A DNA stretch of 64,000 nt. Source: Candidatus Hodarchaeota archaeon (GTDB lineage Archaea; Asgardarchaeota; Heimdallarchaeia; Hodarchaeales; Hodarchaeaceae). Below the pieces are notes generated by a model. It did not search any database, was not told the origin of the DNA, and was given only the letters and a program-made list of their open reading frames with translations. The DNA lies in assembly GCA_016839815.1 (NCBI GenBank), contig JAEOTM010000187.1, positions 37,214-101,213 of the forward strand, read 5' to 3'. Both the position numbers and the translations under genes were made by a program. This document shows, in pieces, positions 46,563 to 56,097 of the stretch. The first letter of the stretch is position 1, and each line of letters opens with the position of its first letter.

Positions 46563-47492
46563 TCAATCGAGTAAATCGCAGTATTTTAACGTTACTAATA
46601 ATTCGTAAGTTAGTTTTCCGGCCCATTCTTTCTCTATCTTGTTCCAAAGATCAGTCTCTCCCCATTTCCAGCTAGGATGTGACCCACCATCTGGGAATAA
46701 TCTATCAACCTCATTCTGGAGTAGGTTGACAATCTTTTTAGGAAATTTCCGGTATAAAAAGGAATTTTTTTCAGTAACTAACCTCTGGATCTTAACATCT
46801 TTGAGATTAGTGGTATTTAATAGCTCAGTATCCCTAAAGCTGTTTTCTAGCATGATAAAAATTTGCTTCTGTAAATCTTCAGATATTTGAGGTAAAAGAC
46901 GCTTAAAGCATAGGAAATCATAATAAGGTGATTTTCTAAGTTTTGGAACGAGTTTGAGATATTCATTCAGGTCTATTACTACTTCTTCAAGTAAAAATGG
47001 AAGTACAAGATCCGAATATTGTAATAGATACCCGATGACTTCAACAGAGGGGTTAGGCCAGCTTTCGATGTTTGGAGGTTCCAGTTTTTCAATTATCCAC
47101 CAGGGTGCTTGGGAGGAATGATTTATGATTCGAGGGACAGGATACCAAAAATACCTAAGGGGAAAATCCATTGAAAATTGTTGAATACTCTTTGTGAGAT
47201 AAGAAATTGCCCGTTCAATTATTTTATTTGGTTTTGACAATTTTAGTTCATTAAGATATTGCATAGCTACAGTGGTTGCCAATACAGATGATCTTTTTGT
47301 ACGAAAATCAGGTTCCAACGCCTGTCCGAACCCCCCATCATCATTTTGATAGTTTTTTAATAAATCTAGAACCATTTGAGGTGAACCATTATTAAATTCT
47401 AAATTATAAAGAGCTTGGTCTATTGGTCGGGCATGAGACCTAATGAAATTCTCTGCTTTTTCAAACTGTGATTTAGAAAGCATCAACCTCAC
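46563..47492 (-). CDS. Prenyltransferase/terpene-cyclase-like alpha/alpha-toroid protein
   Basis: MVLDLLKNYQNDDGGFGQALEPDFRTKRSSVLATTVAMQYLNEL resembles prenyltransferase/squalene-cyclase repeats. Confidence 0.55.
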   Translation of the reverse strand: MRLMLSKSQFEKAENFIRSHARPIDQALYNLEFNNGSPQMVLDLLKNYQNDDGGFGQALEPDFRTKRSSVLATTVAMQYLNELKLSKPNKIIERAISYLTKSIQQFSMDFPLRYFWYPVPRIINHSSQAPWWIIEKLEPPNIESWPNPSVEVIGYLLQYSDLVLPFLLEEVVIDLNEYLKLVPKLRKSPYYDFLCFKRLLPQISEDLQKQIFIMLENSFRDTELLNTTNLKDVKIQRLVTEKNSFLYRKFPKKIVNLLQNEVDRLFPDGGSHPSWKWGETDLWNKIEKEWAGKLTYELLVTLKYCDLLD

Positions 47493-47583
47493 AATATCAA
47501 GAATTGGTAGACGTAGATCTGTAATATTCTTTAAGAACTATATACTAGAAACATCACTTACATATATATGGATGTACCTGACA

Positions 47584-49017
47584 ATGGAAGATGTCCTAGA
47601 ATTTGCAGTGAATGAGGGGGAAAAGGCAGGGGCGGATTTTGTTGAAGCCCGGTTTGAGGATTTAAAACTTCAGACACTAATTCGCGAAAAAGATACAATG
47701 AAAGATGTACTGAGTTCACGTCGTCGTGGTATCGGTATCACAACCTACTATAAAGGAGTTCAAGGTTTTAGCTATACAGCTGCTCTCTCACAACCTGATG
47801 TGAAAGAAACAGTCCTCAGAGCTGTAAAAATTGCTAAGGCTTCTGAACCCACGGCAAGATTGAGATTACCTTTTGAAAAAGATGGAAATTTACCAGATTT
47901 ACGATCTCCTTTGGAATTTAAAGTAAATAAACATCCCAAAAAGTTTGATTTGGCTTATAAGAAAGAATTAGTTGATAGAGCTTCAAGTACCGCATTATCA
48001 TTTGATTCTCCAAAAGCAAATTCCATTATTGGCCGATATGGGGAGTTGAGTGGGATTAAGATGATCTATACATCTGAAAATCGGTTAATTAGTTATAAAC
48101 CACTCATTACTGATCTACGAATGACTGTGATTGTAAAGGATCCCAAAACTGGAGAACTGCTCAGAGCTGGAGATGGGCATGGTGGCGCTTTTGGCCTTGA
48201 TCGTTGGGAACACAAAGGCAGAACACCTGAAGAACTAGGGACTAATGCGTATAATTGGGCCGTTGAAAAGTGTGATGCCAAAAAACCACCCGCAGGAAAG
48301 CATCGCGTGCTAACTGACCCTGAACTAACTGCAGTATTGGCTCACGAATCCTTTGGACATTTAACAGAAGCTGATGGTGTTGTAGAGAAATCTAGTCCAC
48401 TTACAGGAAAAATTGGCCAACAGATTGCCACTGATATTATTAATGTCATTGATAGAGGTGTTAATCCTGGTGAAGGAGGATTATGGCTACCTTTCGATGA
48501 CCAAGGTGTTCCAACTGCTGAAACAAATCTCGTTGAAGCAGGTGTGCTCAAATCATACCTACATAATAGAGGGACAGAACATGCCGTACCTGATTCAGGT
48601 GGATTGAGTGGTAATGCAAGAGCTTTAACATATAGACATTCTCCCATTCCACGAATGAAAAATACTATCTTCTTACCTGGAGATGTGAAGACTGAAGAAG
48701 AAATGCTTGAGTTATTAGGAACAGGTATCTATTCCATTGATACCTCAGGTGGTTCTGTATCAATGTCTAATTTCCAATTCTTTGCTCTACGCGGATATTG
48801 GGTAGAGAATGGAGAGAAGAAATACCCTCTTCGTGATCATCTTTTAACTGGAAATATTCTTCAATGCCTTTTACAAGTTGAAGCCTTAAGTCAAGAAACT
48901 GTTCTTTTATCTGGTTACTTTGGAGGTTGTGGAAAAGGTGGTCAAAATGGCTTATCTGTTGGTATGGGTGCTCCTCACATGCTTTTCTCGGAAATTCAGG
49001 TTGGAGGAGAAAACTAA
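47584..49017 (+). CDS. tldD: TldD-like protease subunit
   Basis: LAHESFGHLTEADGVVEKSSPLTGKIGQQIATDIINVIDRG (HExxxH-like motif); NARALTYRHSPIPRMKNTIF. Track start 47443; internal Met at 47584 fits better. Confidence 0.92.
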   Translation: MEDVLEFAVNEGEKAGADFVEARFEDLKLQTLIREKDTMKDVLSSRRRGIGITTYYKGVQGFSYTAALSQPDVKETVLRAVKIAKASEPTARLRLPFEKDGNLPDLRSPLEFKVNKHPKKFDLAYKKELVDRASSTALSFDSPKANSIIGRYGELSGIKMIYTSENRLISYKPLITDLRMTVIVKDPKTGELLRAGDGHGGAFGLDRWEHKGRTPEELGTNAYNWAVEKCDAKKPPAGKHRVLTDPELTAVLAHESFGHLTEADGVVEKSSPLTGKIGQQIATDIINVIDRGVNPGEGGLWLPFDDQGVPTAETNLVEAGVLKSYLHNRGTEHAVPDSGGLSGNARALTYRHSPIPRMKNTIFLPGDVKTEEEMLELLGTGIYSIDTSGGSVSMSNFQFFALRGYWVENGEKKYPLRDHLLTGNILQCLLQVEALSQETVLLSGYFGGCGKGGQNGLSVGMGAPHMLFSEIQVGGEN

Positions 49018-49034
49018 GTTTAGGATGTGATTCT

Positions 49035-50426
49035 ATGGGTAAAGTTGAATTTGAAGATATAAAGGGATATCTACAGGGACTTGCTGATGATACGATTAAA
49101 TATGGGGCCTCTAAATATCCTAATATGGAAATAGAAGCATATCTACAGTATGGGTATGAAAGCGAGATTAGTATTGAAGGAGGATTACCAAAAGCACTCG
49201 ATGGTTTTGGTGGAGGAATCGGCATTCGGGTAGCGGACAAAAAATGTGTTGGATTTGCATCTGCCTCTGGTCTCGCAGAAGAAGGGCTATTTGCTACAGT
49301 CGATGATGCAGTTGCAACCATGAAAGCAATTAATGCATCGGATGAAAAATTTCAAGGCTTTTCTGATCCTGTTACACGTCATTCTGTTGACGGGGATCTG
49401 TACAAACCCATTCTCGATTTAACCTCGGCTGAATTAATACAAATGGTGAATCAAATTACTTCAGAAGCTCGTGAAGTCGATAAACGAATTGCTACTATTG
49501 TTGGAAACACTGGACTCGCTTATGGTGGTTTTGCTGTAGCCAACAATCGGGGTATTAACAATGCAAGTACCGCAGTTGCATCATTTATTGTGATTCAATG
49601 TATTGCGCAAGAACCTGGTTCTGACAAACGGAAAATTGGTTTCGAATTTGATGTGAGTCGATCTCGTGAATTGAAATGGGATGGATTAGCTGAAAAAGCA
49701 GCTACTCATGCAGTAAAGCTCTTAGAAACAAAGAAGCTCAATAAATCTGAACCAATGCCAACCGTTTGGGAACCCCGAATAAGTTCCACCTATGTTATGA
49801 GTAGTCTTTCACCGGCTTTAAATGGACGTATGGTTGTCGAAGGACGATCGCGTTTTGCTGACAGAATTGGTGAGGAAATCACACTCAAAGAATTTTCACT
49901 ATTTGATGATGGACAGTTACCAGAAGGTTTGAGTACTTCTGCTTTTGATGCAGAAGGAATTCCTACACAGAAGACTTCTCTTGTTGAAAATGGCGTTTTG
50001 AAGAATTTCCTGTTTGATACTTACTATTCCCGTGTTTTCGGAACAGAAAGTACCGCAAATGCCTCCCGTAGTGGCCAGGGATTCACTTCCACCCCACAGA
50101 TTGGAGTAACAACACTTATTGTATCAGAAGGGTCTACAGACGTTGATACTACGATAAGCGAAATTTCAGAAGGAATTTTTATTCAAGATTACGTCATGGG
50201 TTTAGGCCATTCAGATCCAATCAGTGGTGATTTTTCTGCAGTAGCCCCACAATCATTGTACATAAAGGATGGAGAAATTGCTGGATCTCTTGATCCAGTT
50301 ACAATCGCGGGAAATTTCTATAAAGGATTTAACGAAATTCGACAGTTGTGTAATGATGCTATCTTAACACCTTGGAATATTAAAATCCCAACAATGGTTA
50401 TTGATGGATTTACAGTTTCAGGGTAA
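49035..50426 (+). CDS. pmbA: TldE/PmbA-like protease subunit
   Basis: GLAYGGFAVANNRGINNASTAVASFIV; SSLSPALNGRMVVEGRSRFADRIGEEI; GLGHSDPISGDFSAVAPQSLYIKDGEI. Preferred start MGKVEFEDIK at 49035. Confidence 0.92.
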   Translation: MGKVEFEDIKGYLQGLADDTIKYGASKYPNMEIEAYLQYGYESEISIEGGLPKALDGFGGGIGIRVADKKCVGFASASGLAEEGLFATVDDAVATMKAINASDEKFQGFSDPVTRHSVDGDLYKPILDLTSAELIQMVNQITSEAREVDKRIATIVGNTGLAYGGFAVANNRGINNASTAVASFIVIQCIAQEPGSDKRKIGFEFDVSRSRELKWDGLAEKAATHAVKLLETKKLNKSEPMPTVWEPRISSTYVMSSLSPALNGRMVVEGRSRFADRIGEEITLKEFSLFDDGQLPEGLSTSAFDAEGIPTQKTSLVENGVLKNFLFDTYYSRVFGTESTANASRSGQGFTSTPQIGVTTLIVSEGSTDVDTTISEISEGIFIQDYVMGLGHSDPISGDFSAVAPQSLYIKDGEIAGSLDPVTIAGNFYKGFNEIRQLCNDAILTPWNIKIPTMVIDGFTVSG

Positions 50427-50450
50427 ATCCTCCCCTTTTTTATTCTCAGG

Positions 50451-51026
50451 TTAATCTTTGTTAAAATCCTCAACGATAGTAGTACCATTCTCATATGTGG
50501 TTAGTTTTCGTTTTGGTTCTACTACTCCTGCTGAAGTTAGAAGATCTATTTCACCTGCAAGGCCCTCCTGATACTCAACGGCTGTTGAGTAGGATTCAGA
50601 TCGTTTAACTGCTCCTTGTGAGGATTGTATTCCATAACCGATAATTGCTAATATTATACTCGTTAATATTCCAAGCAATATATCTGGAAGTGCAAAATTC
50701 TCGCTTACATATAGAAACTCGATCATTGAAATTGGTACAATAGCGAATGTCAGAAAGATCAGCGTTACCATTCCAATACCCATGAAAGCAGCCCCAATTT
50801 CGGTAATTATTTCTTTTCTTGTTGAATTCAGACCAAATTTGTAATAAAATCCAATTGATAGCATCATAATTCCGAAAATGATTATTATACCAGAAATAGT
50901 TATTTCTATATCCTTAGGTGTAAATATGGTAAATTTAAAAATTGTCATAAGTCCATAGATAGCGACTAATCCCCCTACAATATAACAAAGGTATGCAATT
51001 CGTAAATTCATTGGAGTTCCTTCCAT
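50451..51026 (-). CDS. Membrane protein, unknown function
   Basis: 191 aa with about four hydrophobic segments and a soluble C-terminal tail. Confidence 0.6.
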   Translation of the reverse strand: MEGTPMNLRIAYLCYIVGGLVAIYGLMTIFKFTIFTPKDIEITISGIIIIFGIMMLSIGFYYKFGLNSTRKEIITEIGAAFMGIGMVTLIFLTFAIVPISMIEFLYVSENFALPDILLGILTSIILAIIGYGIQSSQGAVKRSESYSTAVEYQEGLAGEIDLLTSAGVVEPKRKLTTYENGTTIVEDFNKD

Positions 51027-51180
51027 TTTTATGAGCTATTGAATTCTAAAAGTTACAAATTCTATACATTAATAGTAATTATGAAGAAATATTTTGGTTT
51101 TCTGTCTCGGAATAAACCCCTCACATTCATTTTTCAAGAAATTCTCCTCCCCTAATCAGGGAAAAGGAAAAAGAAAGAGG

Positions 51181-53025
51181 TTAATGTATTACGGAAATAA
51201 CAGATTTATTTCTGAGTTTAATCTCTTGGAGTGAGCCTTGATGGGCATAATACGTGTAATATAATTTTCGATATGGCCCTTCTCTATTTATGAGATCTGC
51301 GTGAGTTCCCTGATCGACAATTTTCCCCTCTTCAAGTACTAGAATTCTATCTGCATTTAAAATTGTACTCAATCGGTGAGCGATCACAATCGTGGTTCGA
51401 TTTGAGAACACTGTCTGAAGAGCTTTTTGAATCATATACTCTGTATAGGCATCCACTGAAGCGGTCGCTTCATCGAGTAAAAGGATTCGTGGATCCTTCA
51501 AGAGAATTCGAGCTAATGAAAGAAGTTGTCTCTGTCCTTGAGATAATCCTCTGCCTCGTTCACGAATAGGGGTATCTAATCCTTTGGGTAGTAATTTTAT
51601 AAAAGAATCGGCGTTTACTGCGTGTAAAGCCCACTGTAACTGATCTTCTGAAGCATTTGGTGACCCTAACATAATATTTTCTCGAATAGTTCCCGTGAAA
51701 AGGAATGGTTCCTGTAATACAAACCCGATTTGATTTCTAAGACTGTCTGCCTCAAGATGTTTTAAACACCATTTTCCATCTAATACGATCTCTCCGTCTG
51801 TATATTCATAAAATCGGGCTAAAAGCGAAGCAATAGTGGTTTTACCAGAACCAGTTGGTCCAACAATAGCTAATGTTTGTCCTGCGGGAATATGAAGATT
51901 GAAGCTACTCAAAATGGGCTCATCTTTTTTATACTCGAAATTAACATTTTGAAATTCAATTTCTCCATCTAGAGGAGGTGTAGGTAGTTGATCGCGTGAA
52001 TACATACTGATAGGAACATCCATCAGAGAAAAAATTCTTTCTCCAGCAGCAAATCCCCCTTGTAGGGTGGCATAAAAAGTAGAAAGCGCAATAAGGGGTT
52101 GAAATAGTCTACGTAAATATGTAATAAACAGATAGAGTAAACTAGCAGTTAATGTACCAGAAAGGATTGAATTTCCTCCAATCACAAGAAGAATAAAAAG
52201 GCCAAATGCAGCAATTAAATCGAAGAGGGGGCCAACAACACGAAAGAGAGTTGCCTGACGTATATTCACCCGTACTTTTTCCTTCTGAAGCTCTCCGAAA
52301 TTATCCAAAACAACTTTCTCCTGACCAAAAGATTTAGTAATTTGGATACCAGAAATCTGTTCTTCCACAAACGAGTTTAAAGAAGCTTCAGCACGTCTTT
52401 GAAGTAATGATGCCTTCCGGAAAACAGAACGAAACATATAGACAGTTCCGAATAAAATGGGAAATATTACGAGTGACGCTAAGGTTAATTGCCATTGCAG
52501 TAACAACATCATCCCTAGAATAAGAGAAGCACGTAAAATAACAGAACCAAGATCCATTATGGAGGTCAATACTCCACCAAGCTGGAATGTATCCCCTGAA
52601 ATCCGTGACATTATTTTTCCTGTTTTATTTTGATCAAAAAAGGCGATTTCATGTTTATTGACCCTGGAAAAAATATCCCGTCTTAAATCATATGTAACAT
52701 GCGATTGGAGTTTTTGACTATTAACAGTGGCCACATAGGTCAGTATCCACTCTAATGCTAGAAGAAGCATATATCCTACGGTAGCACCAATAATAATCGT
52801 TAAATTTCTGTCCTCTGGCTGTTTGAAAAGTTGATCCAATCCAATAGCTAACCCTAAGGGTACAATTATAGATACTAATGCGCTTAGAAGAGAAAAAGCA
52901 ATTACTAAGATTAGAAACTTCTTATGATTTCGTAGGTAAGGTAACACACGACGAATGATCTGACGTTCTGTATACTGTTTATCCCACTTTGCAGCATTCA
53001 AAGCGCCCATTAAGTGCCAGGCCAT
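51181..53025 (-). CDS. ABC exporter half-transporter (catalytic Walker B Glu present)
   Basis: Six-TM domain plus NBD: GPTGSGKTT, LSQGQRQLLSLARILLKDPRILLLDEATASVD. Confidence 0.95.
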   Translation of the reverse strand: MAWHLMGALNAAKWDKQYTERQIIRRVLPYLRNHKKFLILVIAFSLLSALVSIIVPLGLAIGLDQLFKQPEDRNLTIIIGATVGYMLLLALEWILTYVATVNSQKLQSHVTYDLRRDIFSRVNKHEIAFFDQNKTGKIMSRISGDTFQLGGVLTSIMDLGSVILRASLILGMMLLLQWQLTLASLVIFPILFGTVYMFRSVFRKASLLQRRAEASLNSFVEEQISGIQITKSFGQEKVVLDNFGELQKEKVRVNIRQATLFRVVGPLFDLIAAFGLFILLVIGGNSILSGTLTASLLYLFITYLRRLFQPLIALSTFYATLQGGFAAGERIFSLMDVPISMYSRDQLPTPPLDGEIEFQNVNFEYKKDEPILSSFNLHIPAGQTLAIVGPTGSGKTTIASLLARFYEYTDGEIVLDGKWCLKHLEADSLRNQIGFVLQEPFLFTGTIRENIMLGSPNASEDQLQWALHAVNADSFIKLLPKGLDTPIRERGRGLSQGQRQLLSLARILLKDPRILLLDEATASVDAYTEYMIQKALQTVFSNRTTIVIAHRLSTILNADRILVLEEGKIVDQGTHADLINREGPYRKLYYTYYAHQGSLQEIKLRNKSVISVIH

Positions 53026-54834
53026 TTAGACCGCCTCCTCTGGTATTAAAACATCATCAGGAATGGGAGGTAAATCTTCAAATTGGCGAAACATCTCAGC
53101 ATACTCTGTATTTCGAGCATATAATTTTGTATGAGTTCCAATATCTTGAATTTCTCCGCCATTCATTAATATGACAACATCAGCTTTACGGAGCACTGAT
53201 AAACGATGGGTAACAATAAGAGTTGTTCGGGATTCGAGTAAATTACCGATAGCACTTTGAATTTTTGCTTCAGTATAAGCATCAATGGCGGATGTAGAAT
53301 CATCCATGATGAGGATGGGTGGATTCATAATAAATGCACGAGCAATCGCTAATCGTTGTCTTTGTCCCCCTGATAAAGTAATTCCTCGTTCACCAATGAC
53401 TGTATCATATCCTTTGGGTAATTTAGATACAAAACTGTGGATTTGAGCTGATTTAGCTACCTCAATCATTGACTGAGTCAGATCATCCTCTCCATTCTTA
53501 CTTCCAAAAAGAATATTTTCCTTGATACTTGCAGAGAAGAGAAAGATATCTTGCTCAATTACACCAATCTGTCTTCTTAATTCCTCAATCGGATAGTCCT
53601 TAATATCCACATCATCAATCAAAATCTTACCAGTAGTAGGATCATAAAGTCTATGGATTAATTTCTGAAGAGTAGTTTTCCCGCAACCAGTGTGACCAAT
53701 TATTGCTACTGTTTGACCTGGGGCAATAGTAAGGTTGATATTCTGTAAAACGTCAGGTCCCTCCGAATTATAGCGAAAAGATACATCTTTGAATTGGATT
53801 TTTCCACGTAATTTTCTTACTGGATGATCTCCCTCTTCTAATAGTTGTTGTTCTGCAATCACAGAATATACTCGATTCCCACCAGCGAATCCCATCGATC
53901 CGAGAAAGATTGTAAACCGAATGAACTGATTGGGCGTTTGAAGTAGGAGAACTAAGCTATTAAAGGCAATTACTGTCCCAACAGTCATATCACCAGTATA
54001 AACAAAATAACTTCCCAGGATAAACAATATTCCCATGGCAAAATAAATGATAAGAGTGGAATAGTATCGTGCGGATAGTATCCCACGTTCAATAAGAATT
54101 TCTCTTACTGCCTGAAGGTCAGAATCATATTTATCGAATTCACTCTGACGGTTAGATAAAGTACGAAGGGCCCGAATACCTGCAAGATTTTCTTGAAGGG
54201 TTGCTTGCCATTGAGCAAATAACGCTTGACGTCGAATTGAAACAGGGCCGAGATTTTTGCCATACAATACAATAGCTAAGGCAATAAAAGGAACAAATAA
54301 CAGAAACACGAAGAATAGGGTTGGATCCAATGAGTACATTGCAAGTAGACTACCAATGGTTGTTGCAAATGCAAGTCCAAACATAAGAATGGAAAGTAAC
54401 ATCCATGAAAGTTGACGAGAATCGCTAGTTGCCATAGCTAACAGTTCTCCAGTTCGAGCACTATCATGGAAGGACATTGATTTGGAGTGCATGGATTCGA
54501 AAAATTCATTCTGGACATCTTTGACAACTTCTTCTGAAAACCACGCATTCACCCACGAACCAAGTGCTGAGGCCAGAAAATTAAAAATATAAAGAGAAAT
54601 GAAGAGTAAACTAGTGCTTAGGATTAACTCGAAATCACTCTTGATCGCTTCATCAAAATAGAATTGTAGAATTAAAGGGATGATAATTGAAAGGGCAGTT
54701 CCAAGAAACATTAACAGAAATCCAACAAAGAACAAATATTTGTGTCTTAGAAGATGACCAAAAATCCAGGTTATGAAATTACGATAATACCGAGGGTGAA
54801 GGTAAGTAGTGCTTTTATATGTTGAATGACTCAT
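53026..54834 (-). CDS. ABC exporter half-transporter (degenerate Walker B, Asp in place of Glu)
   Basis: TM domain plus NBD: GHTGCGKTT, LSGGQRQRLAIARAFIMNPPILIMDDSTSAID; directly abuts 51181-53025. Confidence 0.95.
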   Translation of the reverse strand: MSHSTYKSTTYLHPRYYRNFITWIFGHLLRHKYLFFVGFLLMFLGTALSIIIPLILQFYFDEAIKSDFELILSTSLLFISLYIFNFLASALGSWVNAWFSEEVVKDVQNEFFESMHSKSMSFHDSARTGELLAMATSDSRQLSWMLLSILMFGLAFATTIGSLLAMYSLDPTLFFVFLLFVPFIALAIVLYGKNLGPVSIRRQALFAQWQATLQENLAGIRALRTLSNRQSEFDKYDSDLQAVREILIERGILSARYYSTLIIYFAMGILFILGSYFVYTGDMTVGTVIAFNSLVLLLQTPNQFIRFTIFLGSMGFAGGNRVYSVIAEQQLLEEGDHPVRKLRGKIQFKDVSFRYNSEGPDVLQNINLTIAPGQTVAIIGHTGCGKTTLQKLIHRLYDPTTGKILIDDVDIKDYPIEELRRQIGVIEQDIFLFSASIKENILFGSKNGEDDLTQSMIEVAKSAQIHSFVSKLPKGYDTVIGERGITLSGGQRQRLAIARAFIMNPPILIMDDSTSAIDAYTEAKIQSAIGNLLESRTTLIVTHRLSVLRKADVVILMNGGEIQDIGTHTKLYARNTEYAEMFRQFEDLPPIPDDVLIPEEAV

Positions 54835-55045
54835 GATACGACTTCCTAATACTAGAATCAGTGCCTAGAGAATATCAAAGAATTTTTCTTACAAGTGTAC
54901 AGTTTTTACTCCCAAATTAGGCAATGTGAAATAGTAGAATAGGAGTGACTTAACAATTGTTATACGAATGTCATCAGTGAGGTTGCCCCAAACACATTAT
55001 TAAAAAGTCAATCTTGGAATTCAGAGTTAAATTTCTTTTACGAAG

Positions 55046-56005
55046 TTGATATCATTGAAGTCTAGAGCACACATTCTAATTTTACTAGTAATTTTCAGTC
55101 TTTTTTCTCTGATAATACCTTCCATCCAATCGAAAATGTTGGATGAATCCCTAACATCGCATACTATAGATGTAGGAACTGAAAGTCAGTCCTACTACTT
55201 ATATTCACCTTCTACTCCAAAAGGAGCAATACTAGTGCTTCCAAGCTTTTCTGCAGATCATACTGAGGTGCTAGATGGAACAAAATGGGGAGAACCAGAA
55301 CAAAGTATGGAAAACTCCCCTTTTATCCAAGCTGCGCGGGAGTACCAATTTGCAGTTGTTTTTGCCGAAGGAGAAACACATGACTGGTACTCTCCTGACA
55401 ACGGAGAAAAGAAGGTATTAGCATGCTTAAATGATGCTAATATCACGCTGAACATACCAAATGGATCATGGTTCGTATATGGATTTTCTATGGGTGGAAC
55501 TGGAGCATTAACCATGTCAATTCGTTATCCAGAACTATTTAGTGGATTATACATTGGTGATGGAGTGATGAATTATACAGACCCAGGATTCATCGAAGTT
55601 TATATTACTGGATTATCAAACTGGAATACTACTGAATTTCTAAATGATGCAAATCCCTTTCGACAATTAGAATCCTTTCGTAGTAAAGCTATTGCTTTAG
55701 CATCTGGAACTTCTGGAATTAATGTACGTAACTGTGATAATTTCTCTCAAACACTAGATTCGGTGAATATTCAACATTATTATCATCGAGGAGATGGTGG
55801 TCATGATGTCTTCCTTTTATTTAACTCGATAAACCAGACATTCAACTTATTTTCACATCAATTGGCTGGAACTGTTGATCAATTTTATGAGGGATATGTT
55901 TCTCCGTTAAAAACCGCTTCTACATCTTCTTGGGGAGTCGATTTGATAGTTACCGTAGTATTACTCATTTTTATAAGCTCTAAACAAATTAAAAGAAGGA
56001 AATGA
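55046..56005 (+). CDS. Secreted/anchored alpha/beta-hydrolase (esterase/feruloyl esterase-like)
   Basis: N-terminal signal, C-terminal TM; WFVYGFSMGGTGALTMSIRYPELFSGLYIGDG (GFSMG nucleophile elbow). Confidence 0.85.
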   Translation: MISLKSRAHILILLVIFSLFSLIIPSIQSKMLDESLTSHTIDVGTESQSYYLYSPSTPKGAILVLPSFSADHTEVLDGTKWGEPEQSMENSPFIQAAREYQFAVVFAEGETHDWYSPDNGEKKVLACLNDANITLNIPNGSWFVYGFSMGGTGALTMSIRYPELFSGLYIGDGVMNYTDPGFIEVYITGLSNWNTTEFLNDANPFRQLESFRSKAIALASGTSGINVRNCDNFSQTLDSVNIQHYYHRGDGGHDVFLLFNSINQTFNLFSHQLAGTVDQFYEGYVSPLKTASTSSWGVDLIVTVVLLIFISSKQIKRRK

Positions 56006-56097
56006 TATAATAGTTGTTACTCATATGGTAAGAAATAGGCATTAATAACTCTCTTTCTTTGATTTTTGTAGAAGTTTTTTTTTCCGAAGTGGATACT

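Noticed and set aside
48767-49321. 184-aa minus-strand ORF across the tldD/pmbA junction
   Set aside because: Overlaps two strongly supported plus-strand genes; no domain signal.
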